DNA of 64,000 nt from an uncultured Ignavibacteriota bacterium (GTDB lineage Bacteria > Bacteroidota > Ignavibacteria > UBA10030 > UBA8401): the NCBI GenBank assembly GCA_903861125.1, contig CAIOTF010000039.1:1-64000 (forward strand), given 5' to 3'. Below the pieces are notes generated by a model that saw only the letters and a program-made list of their open reading frames with translations, made no database searches and was not told the DNA's origin. A program made the position numbers and the translations under genes. Shown one piece after another: positions 44,290 to 51,343 of this stretch. Each line of letters begins with the position of its first letter. Position 1 is the first letter of the stretch.

Positions 44290-45579
44290 ATGAAAATTTT
44301 TCTCTTTTTCATCGTTAGTACATCATTCATTTTCGCTCAGGTAGAAGCGCGAAAGCCGGTTACGACATTCGATCTGCCGGAATATTTTGTTGATGCACTG
44401 AGTTTTTCGTCGGGTGATTCCGTCTCGTCACGTGTGGATGTATATATTCAGGTGCCGTACGATGCAATTCAGTTCGTTAAAAAGAACGACAGGTTTACCG
44501 CCAGGTATGAAGTGACGCTGAATTTCATGAACGAAGAAAACACCTCCGTCATGGAAAAAGTCTGGACGGAAGATGTGAATGTTCCATTGTTCGATTATAC
44601 AGAATCCAAAAGAGCGTTCAGTTTAACGCAGCGGTCGGTGACTATCACTCCGGGAATCTATACGCTCCGTTCGCAGGTGCGTGACAACGAGTCCAAAAAA
44701 GCCTTCCATGTCATTAAAAAGATCATCGTTGGAAATTATTCCACTAAAGCAATTTCGGTAAGCGATGTAATGCTGGTGAACAAAATCAGCAATGACGGAG
44801 AGCGGCGTTCCATCGCTCCTAATATTTCAGGAAACATCGGCGAGAATAACAATTCATTCTCGATTTTTTTCGAGATCTATTCATCGAGGTTATCCGATTC
44901 GCTGGAAATGCACTTTACGATCAACGATATGAAAGGGCGTGAACTTCTGAATAAATTTCAGAACTACCGGTCGCGCGGCAATCGAAGTCAGATCATAACA
45001 CGCTTTGACAGTGCAAAATATGCTACCGGCGCCTATCAATTGAATGTTGAGGTTCGTTCTGTACTGGACGCTGCCGATGAAATACCGGCCATCAAACAAC
45101 GATCTTTTTTTGTGCGCTGGGGTAATATGCCGATCAGTATTTCCGATCTCGATCTTGCGATCAAGCAAATGCGGTATATCGCAAAAGAGGATGAATATGA
45201 AAAGATCGAAGAAGCGGATACTGATGAATCGAAAAGAAAACTCTTTGACGATTTTTGGGCCAAACGTGATCCTGACCCGGCAACAAAGCGTAATGAATAC
45301 ATGGAAGAGTATTACAGCCGTGTTGAGTATGCGAACAAAAATTTTTCGCACTATCAGGCAGGATGGAAAACCGACATGGGAATGGTCTTTATTCTTTTTG
45401 GTTCGCCGAATAATGTTGAACGCCATCCTTTTGATATTGATGCTAAACCGTATGAGATATGGTCGTATTATGATTATAACCGCAGCGTGATCTTTGTTGA
45501 TGAATCCGGATTTGGCGACTATCGGCTGCTGACGCCGATCTGGGACATGCTGCAGCGATTAAAAACCAATCAACAATAA
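44290..45579 (+). CDS. GWxTD-domain exported protein
   Basis: This 429-residue protein has a short signal peptide (FLFFIVSTSFIFAQV). Long beta-rich regions follow (about 25-275). The C-terminal GWxTD domain has the FWAKRDPDPATKRNEYMEEYYSRVEYAN block, GWKTD at 358-362 and MVFILFGSPNNVERHPF after it. The domain is known mainly from Acidobacteria and FCB-group genomes, and its function is unknown. It lies 25 nt upstream of an Omp85 gene, which suggests joint outer-membrane work. The GTG at 44284 is an alternative start. Confidence 0.88.
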   Translation: MKIFLFFIVSTSFIFAQVEARKPVTTFDLPEYFVDALSFSSGDSVSSRVDVYIQVPYDAIQFVKKNDRFTARYEVTLNFMNEENTSVMEKVWTEDVNVPLFDYTESKRAFSLTQRSVTITPGIYTLRSQVRDNESKKAFHVIKKIIVGNYSTKAISVSDVMLVNKISNDGERRSIAPNISGNIGENNNSFSIFFEIYSSRLSDSLEMHFTINDMKGRELLNKFQNYRSRGNRSQIITRFDSAKYATGAYQLNVEVRSVLDAADEIPAIKQRSFFVRWGNMPISISDLDLAIKQMRYIAKEDEYEKIEEADTDESKRKLFDDFWAKRDPDPATKRNEYMEEYYSRVEYANKNFSHYQAGWKTDMGMVFILFGSPNNVERHPFDIDAKPYEIWSYYDYNRSVIFVDESGFGDYRLLTPIWDMLQRLKTNQQ

Positions 45580-45600
45580 TGTTCCGTCGTTTGCGGAACA
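45580..45600. repeat. Intercistronic hairpin
   Basis: TGTTCCG and CGGAACA form a 7-bp stem around a 7-nt loop exactly between the GWxTD stop codon and the Omp85 start. There is no T-run, so it is more likely an mRNA-stability or processing element than a terminator. Confidence 0.5.
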
Positions 45601-45604
45601 ACCG

Positions 45605-47392
45605 ATGAACTTAAAATCTTCCATATGGAAATCAAAGCCGTTCATGCTGTGTGGATGGCTTTTTTTATTATCCGGCATGGCAACAGCGCAAACCACTATT
45701 TCATCGGTAGAGATATTCGGGAATTCTTTCTTCTCTCAACGGGATATATTGGATAAGATCCCGTCTAAATCCGGCGCCCCGTTAAATTCCATCGAACGGT
45801 CCAAAATAATACTGCAGGATATCTACAGTGCTGAAGGATATTATTCATTTTCGATAGACTCTGTTCGTATTGAATATTCGGTTGATTCATCGAACGCACA
45901 GGTGGCGATTTTTCTAAACGAAAAAGAACGCACGCTCGTTTCCGAAGTGATTGTTAGTGGGAATAAAGCATTTACATCACGCGAACTTTTAGCATTGATC
46001 GAAACAGCATCCGGAGTGCCGTTGAATTCGCCATTACTGGAGTCAGATATCCGGTCGGTGCTTACATTCTATTCACAGCAAGGATTTCCTTTCGCAAAAA
46101 TATCCGCTGACAGCATCCATACCGATCCGGCTGACCATTCAAAACTGATCGTGCAACTGAATGTCGAAGAAGGTCCGAAAGTATACCTCGATGAGATCCG
46201 TGTAGAAGGGAATACATCGACTTCGGCCGCTGTCGTTGTTCGAGAAGCAAGGGTGGGAAAAGGTGAGTTGTTCAACCAGGACAAATTAGAAAAAATTCGC
46301 CGTAGGCTTGAACGGCTGCAATTGTTTGTATCAGTCGGCGATCCACAATTGTATATACTGCCTGGACTGAAGGGTGATTCACTGCGCGGCGGTTTGTCAA
46401 TTCCGGTGACAGAAGGGAATACGAACACCTTCGATGGCATTGTCGGATATGTTCCTTCAACAGTTCCGAGCGTAAGCGGTTATTTTACAGGTAACGTCTT
46501 TGTTGCACTGAGGAATCTTTTCGGCACCGGCCGAAAAGCATTAATAAAATGGCAGCGCGAAACATCAGTAACGCAGGAACTCGAACTTCAATACCGTGAA
46601 CCATGGCTGTTTGGATTTCCGTTAGGAATTGGCGGAACATTTTTTCAGCGCAAACAGGATTCCTCGTATGTAAAAACAAAAATAGAACTGCGCGGCGATT
46701 TTGCTTTTTCGGAAGAATTGACCGTGGCAGGAAATATTTTGTCGGAGTCGGTCTATCCGTCTGCAGATTTATCGCAATTTACAGTCTTTGAAAGCAACGC
46801 TTTGTTCTTCGGCGGCGAAATTCTGTATGATACCAGGGATAACGTGCGGAATCCCACCGGCGGGATCAGCTATGCTGCAACCATTCAACAAGGAACGAAG
46901 AAGATCACCGGTCCGAAACAATTTCTGAACTTGTCGACAGGGAAGAATTTTTCGATACAAAAATACTCCGTTGATGCGGCGGCTTTTGTTTCCACTTTCA
47001 GCCGTCAGGTAATTATGTTCGGCGTACACGGTAAACAGATCTCTTCATCTCAACTGGAATTGAGCGATCTTTTCCAATTCGGTGGCGCAACGACAATGCG
47101 TGGATACCGCGAAAATCAATTTTTTGCATCACAAATTGTGTACATTAATTCCGAATATCGTTTCCTTACGGGACGTGCATCGTCGCTGTTCGGATTCATA
47201 GACGCCGGATATTTTTCGCGCCCTGCAGATCCCTTCAAAGGAATCACACGACAGGAAAAAAGTCTGTATGGTTTTGGTTTTGGAGCACGGGTCGAAACAG
47301 GTTTAGGAATATTAAACATCAGCTATGCACTCGGCCAGGGGGACAGTTTCAGTAACGGAAAAATTCACGTAGGAATAATAAACGAGTTCTAA
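45605..47392 (+). CDS. Omp85/TamA-type outer membrane protein
   Basis: This 595-residue protein has a signal peptide (GWLFLLSGMATAQ). Three POTRA-like repeats follow (about 30-255, for example ISSVEIFGNSFFSQRDILDKIPSK and VYLDEIRVEGNTSTSAAVVVREARVGKGELF). The barrel runs from about residue 265, with the Omp85 motif FGGATTMRGYREN near residue 497 and the ending GKIHVGIINEF. The domain count is closer to TamA than BamA. It is linked to the GWxTD gene and to the UbiA gene by a one-base overlap. Confidence 0.85.
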   Translation: MNLKSSIWKSKPFMLCGWLFLLSGMATAQTTISSVEIFGNSFFSQRDILDKIPSKSGAPLNSIERSKIILQDIYSAEGYYSFSIDSVRIEYSVDSSNAQVAIFLNEKERTLVSEVIVSGNKAFTSRELLALIETASGVPLNSPLLESDIRSVLTFYSQQGFPFAKISADSIHTDPADHSKLIVQLNVEEGPKVYLDEIRVEGNTSTSAAVVVREARVGKGELFNQDKLEKIRRRLERLQLFVSVGDPQLYILPGLKGDSLRGGLSIPVTEGNTNTFDGIVGYVPSTVPSVSGYFTGNVFVALRNLFGTGRKALIKWQRETSVTQELELQYREPWLFGFPLGIGGTFFQRKQDSSYVKTKIELRGDFAFSEELTVAGNILSESVYPSADLSQFTVFESNALFFGGEILYDTRDNVRNPTGGISYAATIQQGTKKITGPKQFLNLSTGKNFSIQKYSVDAAAFVSTFSRQVIMFGVHGKQISSSQLELSDLFQFGGATTMRGYRENQFFASQIVYINSEYRFLTGRASSLFGFIDAGYFSRPADPFKGITRQEKSLYGFGFGARVETGLGILNISYALGQGDSFSNGKIHVGIINEF

Positions 47393-48216
47393 TGAAACCT
47401 TTTATCACTCTCATCCGTCCGGTTAATTTCATTATCACCACACTATCGATTTTTGTGGCGTGTCTGCTTGCCGGCGGCACACACGAACAGATTCTCTTTA
47501 TGGTCTTCGCCTCACTCGGCGGTGCGTGTATCGGAAGCGGCGGAATGGTGATCAACGATATTTTTGATATTGAGATAGACCGCATTAATAAACCGGACCG
47601 TCCATTACCGACCGGTGCAGTGGCAAAATATGATGCGTTAATGTTCTATGGCGGATTGACCGGATTTGGCTTGATCATGACAGCGTATACGACACGGCCG
47701 GCATTCATTATTGCATTTATCTCCGTTCCGATGATCGTGATGTATAGTAAAGTATTTAAAGGAACGCCTTTATTGGGCAATATGCTTGTCGGTGCGCTGA
47801 CCGGTCTTGCTTTTATTTTCGGAGGTGCTGCAGTCGGCAATATGCGTCAAATGGTCATTCCGGCGCTGTTCGCTTTCCTGATCAATGTCGGACGTGAAGT
47901 CATCAAAGATATGGAAGATGTTGAAGGGGATGCGAAGAATGGAGCTTCGACGCTTCCTGTGGTATATGGGATGAAGAATGCCGCTATCATTGCGACAATG
48001 TTCCTGCTGTTTGTCATCGCGTCAACGATCGTACCGTTCATTACCGGAATGTATAGCATGAAGTATTTTATACTGGTAAATGCAGGAGTGAATCTCGTTT
48101 TGGTCTACGTGATCTATTCGTTGTGGAACAATCAGTCCGTGAAGAATTTGAATCTGCTTTCAAAGATATTAAAGTGGGATATGCTTGTAGGTCTTGCAGC
48201 AATTTATTTAGGATGA
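47392..48216 (+). CDS. UbiA prenyltransferase, DGGGP-synthase-like
   Basis: This 274-residue membrane prenyltransferase has about eight helices. It has the first Asp-rich motif NDIFDIEIDRINKPDRPLPTG (from residue 55) and the second GREVIKDMEDVEGD (residues 167-180). The IKDMEDVEGD form and the short RPLPTG link resemble (S)-3-O-geranylgeranylglyceryl phosphate geranylgeranyltransferase of archaea. Bacteroidota-type genomes often carry such genes. Alternatives are quinone or hydroxybenzoate prenyltransferases. With the reductase at 37222 it suggests saturated isoprenoid lipids. Confidence 0.82.
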   Translation: MKPFITLIRPVNFIITTLSIFVACLLAGGTHEQILFMVFASLGGACIGSGGMVINDIFDIEIDRINKPDRPLPTGAVAKYDALMFYGGLTGFGLIMTAYTTRPAFIIAFISVPMIVMYSKVFKGTPLLGNMLVGALTGLAFIFGGAAVGNMRQMVIPALFAFLINVGREVIKDMEDVEGDAKNGASTLPVVYGMKNAAIIATMFLLFVIASTIVPFITGMYSMKYFILVNAGVNLVLVYVIYSLWNNQSVKNLNLLSKILKWDMLVGLAAIYLG

Positions 48217-48328
48217 CCAGGTGATTTGTATTAAGTGAGACAGAATGTAATGCAGTATGCCGTTCAGTGTAAGAAGAATATTTTGTAGTTATAAAAATGG
48301 TTGCTAAAAATTTGGCAGAGGTTAATAT

Positions 48329-48928
48329 TTGTTAGAATACGAACAAAAATATTGGGGCAAAGGAATTTTGTACATCGCAGGTGTTGATGAAGCGGGAAGA
48401 GGTCCGCTTGCCGGTCCTGTTGTAGCTTCAGCGGTGATCTTTCAATCAGGCGTTTTAATTGAGGGAGTTAACGACTCCAAAAAATTGACCGAGAAGAAAC
48501 GGGAGTTTTTGTTCCACCATATCCACGAACAGGCAATGGCCGTCGGGATTGGCATTGTCAGTCATGAAGTGATCGACAGGATCAACATTCTGCAGGCATC
48601 TTTTCTTGCCATGAACAAAGCGCTGGAACTTTTGAAGATACGGCCGCAGCAATTGCTTGTTGACGGAAATTTCTTTCGGCATGAGCAATATCCAGTTGAA
48701 AATATCATCAAAGGTGATGCGCTTTCACATTCTATCGCCGCCGCTTCAATCATAGCAAAGGTTACCCGCGATTCACTGATGAAAGAGATGCATGAACAAT
48801 ATCCGGAGTATGGTTTTGCGAAACATAAAGGGTATGGAACCAAGGAGCATATCGCAGCGATCCGGAAGCACGGTTATTCGCCGATTCATCGCCGTTCGTT
48901 CCATGTAGATCAATTGGAAGAACAATGA
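48329..48928 (+). CDS. rnhB: Ribonuclease HII
   Basis: RNase HII removes ribonucleotides from DNA. The 199-residue protein has the metal-site motifs VDEAGRGPLAGPVVASAVIF, VNDSKKLTEKKRE, LLVDGNFF and GDALSHSIAAASIIAKVTRD. The C-terminus GYGTKEHIAAIRKHGYSPIHRRSF is typical. The start is TTG, with the weak site AGAGG upstream. It overlaps yraN by 4 bp. Confidence 0.96.
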   Translation: MLEYEQKYWGKGILYIAGVDEAGRGPLAGPVVASAVIFQSGVLIEGVNDSKKLTEKKREFLFHHIHEQAMAVGIGIVSHEVIDRINILQASFLAMNKALELLKIRPQQLLVDGNFFRHEQYPVENIIKGDALSHSIAAASIIAKVTRDSLMKEMHEQYPEYGFAKHKGYGTKEHIAAIRKHGYSPIHRRSFHVDQLEEQ

Positions 48929-49293
48929 ACGTTAGAGAAGTACATTCTCAAAGAAGCAAAGGAAAAGCCGGTGAGGCGGCGGCAGCGGATTATTTGAAGC
49001 GGAATGGTTACGAGATACTAGAACAAAATTATTTCTTTCACCACGGCGAGATAGACATTATAGCGAAAGAAGGGAAAACGCTGGTCTTTGTTGAAGTGAA
49101 ATCCCGTCAATCGACTGTATTTGGCGAACCGGAAGAATCTGTGACTCCGAAGAAACAGGAACTGATACGGCGAACTGCGGAAGGTTACGTGCTGGAGAAG
49201 AATATCGGTGAAATTGATTGCCGGTTTGATGTTGTGTCAGTGATGCTGAAAGATGGGAAAGCAAATTGTAAAGTGCTTAAGGACTGTTTTTAA
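48925..49293 (+). CDS. yraN: YraN/UPF0102 family protein
   Basis: This is a 122-residue putative endonuclease-fold protein. It has the YraN pattern GKAGEAAAADYLKRNGYEILEQNYFFHHGEIDIIAKEGKTLVFVEVKSRQS, with conserved acidic and lysine positions of a restriction-endonuclease-like core. The closing CRFDVVSVM is usual. Pairing with rnhB is a common bacterial arrangement. The biochemical role is not established. It ends 50 nt before the inferred phoH start. Confidence 0.9.
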   Translation: MNVREVHSQRSKGKAGEAAAADYLKRNGYEILEQNYFFHHGEIDIIAKEGKTLVFVEVKSRQSTVFGEPEESVTPKKQELIRRTAEGYVLEKNIGEIDCRFDVVSVMLKDGKANCKVLKDCF

Positions 49294-49343
49294 GAAAAAG
49301 AATTTGTAATTTTGATGCAGGTGAATTAAGGGAGAAGAAGCAT

Positions 49344-50318
49344 ATCGAAAAGAAACTTACAATCAATGACGTAGACGCATTATCCCTGCTGGGATACAAT
49401 GACTCGCATTTACATCTGATAGAACAGCGTTTTGATGCCACCATCACGGCACGCGGGAGCAATATTACGCTGCGCGGCGAGGAAGTGGAACTGCAGCAGC
49501 TCGAGAGGGTATTTAATGAGCTTCAATTTCTTCTCTCCAAGAATGGAGTGCTGACAGCGAACGATGTGAACACCGTTCTCGACCTGGTCGTTGATATTAC
49601 CCCGATGAAATTTTCTGCGGCAAAGCTGAAAGAAAATGATGTTGCCGTACTCTTCACAAAAAATTCCATCATCAAAGCCAAAACTCCGACACAACGTGAG
49701 TATTTGGACAAAGCGCAGCGCAACGATATTGTTTTTGCAATCGGTCCTGCCGGTACGGGAAAAACGTATCTCGCCGTTGCCATGGCGGTTGCCAGTCTGA
49801 AGAACAACGAAGTAAGCAAGATCGTCCTCGCACGTCCTGCTGTGGAAGCAGGAGAATCGCTCGGTTTCCTTCCCGGTGATATGGCACAAAAAATCGATCC
49901 GTATCTTCGTCCGTTGTACGATGCACTGGACGACATGCTTCCAAGTGAAAAATTAAAAATGTATCTGGAGCGGCGGATAATAGAGATCGTGCCTCTTGCG
50001 TATATGCGGGGACGAACGCTGCACAATGCATTTGTCATCCTCGATGAAGCGCAGAATGCTACGGCAATGCAGATGAAGATGTTCCTGACAAGACTTGGTA
50101 ATAATTCCAAAGCGATCATCACAGGAGACGTAACGCAGATTGACCTGGCGGCCAGCGCTACATCCGGCCTTGTTCAGATACAGGATGTGTTAATGAAGAT
50201 CGACGGGATCGACTTTGTCTATTTCAACCGGAACGATGTCGTTCGTCACCGGCTAGTCAGGGATATTATTGATGCGTATGCTAAGTTCGGGGAGCGGGAT
50301 AGTGACAAAGGGAAATAA
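49344..50318 (+). CDS. PhoH-like ATPase with apparent non-canonical start
   Basis: This PhoH family protein (RNA-linked P-loop ATPase) has Walker A GPAGTGKTYLA near residue 135 and VILDEAQNAT as Walker B. The usual N-terminus is encoded upstream of the first canonical start: codons from 49344 read I-EKKLTINDVDALSLLGYND, then HLIEQRFDATITARG. That is the conserved PhoH N-domain. No ATG, GTG or TTG exists in frame between the previous in-frame stop (49278) and GTG 49485. A GGGAG at 49330-49334 lies 9 nt before ATC at 49344. I therefore place the start there; a GTG start at 49485 would cut off about 47 conserved residues. Confidence 0.8.
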   Translation: MEKKLTINDVDALSLLGYNDSHLHLIEQRFDATITARGSNITLRGEEVELQQLERVFNELQFLLSKNGVLTANDVNTVLDLVVDITPMKFSAAKLKENDVAVLFTKNSIIKAKTPTQREYLDKAQRNDIVFAIGPAGTGKTYLAVAMAVASLKNNEVSKIVLARPAVEAGESLGFLPGDMAQKIDPYLRPLYDALDDMLPSEKLKMYLERRIIEIVPLAYMRGRTLHNAFVILDEAQNATAMQMKMFLTRLGNNSKAIITGDVTQIDLAASATSGLVQIQDVLMKIDGIDFVYFNRNDVVRHRLVRDIIDAYAKFGERDSDKGK

Positions 50319-50452
50319 CTACTAGAGACATCTGAAAAATCTCACATCTATGTCAGGATGACAAAGCAACAGTCATTCTGAAGGAGCGAAGCGACTAAAG
50401 AATCCAGAAACTGGATGACAATGGACAATCTATTTTTCAGATGTCACTACTA
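50318..50452. mobile_element. MITE-like palindromic element between phoH and mazG
   Basis: Inverted ends GACATCTGAAAAAT (50327-50340) and ATTTTTCAGATGTC (50432-50445) bound this element. ACTACTA flanks it at 50318-50324 and 50446-50452, like a target duplication. Inside are GTCAGGATGAC/GTCATTCTGA hairpin arms and the CTGAAGGAGCGAAGCGAC unit. The flanking copies overlap the phoH stop and the mazG stop. Confidence 0.7.
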
Positions 50453-51202
50453 TTTCTTTTTCGCCTCATTCCACAATGCATCCATCTCTGCCAAACTTGT
50501 TTTGTGAATATCCTTACCCTGCTCCTGTAATCTCTTCTCGATATATTGAAATCTGGTGTAGAATTTTTGCACTGTTGAGTGCAGCGATTCTTCAGAGTCC
50601 ACTCCTATGAATCGGGCGTAATTAACAAGGGAGAACAAAACATCACCGAATTCCTGGTGTGTATGTTCTGCATCGCCGGACTTAATGGCGGAATGCAGTT
50701 CGGAAAGTTCTTCTTCGACCTTTTTCCAGACATCTTCCTTCGTTTCCCATTCGAATCCGACCTTGGCAGCTTTTTTTTGTACTTTCTCGGCTTTCATCAG
50801 CGCCGGATAATGATTTGGTATTCCCTCGAGCACCGACATGCGGCCCTCGGACATCTTTATTTTATCCCACAATGCAATTTGTTCTGCTCCCGAATGGATC
50901 ACGGCGTCACCGTAAATGTGAGGATGACGGCGAATCAATTTTTCATTGATTGCAGTAAACACTTCCTCAAGGGTGAATTTCTTCTCTTCTTCTGCGATGA
51001 TAGCATGAAATACCACCTGCAGCGCAACGTCCCCAAGTTCTCCTTTTAGGTCATTGAAGTTTTTCCTGTCTATAGCTTCAAGAGCTTCGTATGCTTCTTC
51101 AATAAAATGCTTCTTTAATGATTCGTGCGTCTGTTCTTTGTCCCACGGGCATTCATTCCGGAGGCGTCTCATAATGGTGACAAATTCATCAAATTCTTTC
51201 AT
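50450..51202 (-). CDS. mazG: Nucleoside triphosphate pyrophosphohydrolase MazG
   Basis: MazG hydrolyses nucleoside triphosphates to monophosphates and cleans the pool of damaged or stress-linked nucleotides. The 250-residue protein has two MazG-type helical repeats: N-terminal RLRNECPWDKEQTHESLKKHFIEEAYEALEAI with the EExxE metal motif, and a second near residues 140-215 (VEEELSELHSAIKSGD...EFGDVLFSLVNYARFIG). AGGGA lies 4 nt before the ATG. It is divergent from the amidohydrolase gene. Confidence 0.95.
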   Translation of the reverse strand: MKEFDEFVTIMRRLRNECPWDKEQTHESLKKHFIEEAYEALEAIDRKNFNDLKGELGDVALQVVFHAIIAEEEKKFTLEEVFTAINEKLIRRHPHIYGDAVIHSGAEQIALWDKIKMSEGRMSVLEGIPNHYPALMKAEKVQKKAAKVGFEWETKEDVWKKVEEELSELHSAIKSGDAEHTHQEFGDVLFSLVNYARFIGVDSEESLHSTVQKFYTRFQYIEKRLQEQGKDIHKTSLAEMDALWNEAKKK

Positions 51203-51237
51203 GAATTCCCTATAAGTATAATTTGTGAAAAAAACAC

Positions 51238-51251
51238 TATTCTTAAGAATA
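51238..51251. promoter_or_regulatory. Perfect 14-bp palindrome in divergent promoter region
   Basis: TATTCTTAAGAATA is a perfect 14-bp palindrome 36 bp upstream of mazG in its divergent gap with the amidohydrolase gene. It could be an operator serving either gene. Confidence 0.35.
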
Positions 51252-51304
51252 TATTTGTTTGTACGTGTCCCGAGTCTATGAAAAGATATTGGCTTTTACA
51301 ATAT

Positions 51305-51330
51305 CCCTTTTGTAATTTTCGACAAAGGGG
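51305..51330 (+). promoter_or_regulatory. Leader hairpin before amidohydrolase
   Basis: CCCTTTTGT (51305-51313) pairs with ACAAAGGGG (51322-51330) as nine pairs including one G-U wobble, with an 8-nt loop. The GGGG in the 3' arm is the only Shine-Dalgarno-like sequence before the ATG at 51344, so folding would hide it. Confidence 0.4.
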
Positions 51331-51343
51331 AACATAGCCAACC

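Noticed and set aside
48217-48328. Possible tRNA or terminator between the UbiA gene and rnhB
   Set aside because: No cloverleaf, CCA end or T-tailed hairpin was found.
49523-50122. 199-codon minus-strand frame
   Set aside because: It is the shadow of phoH; no domain features are visible.
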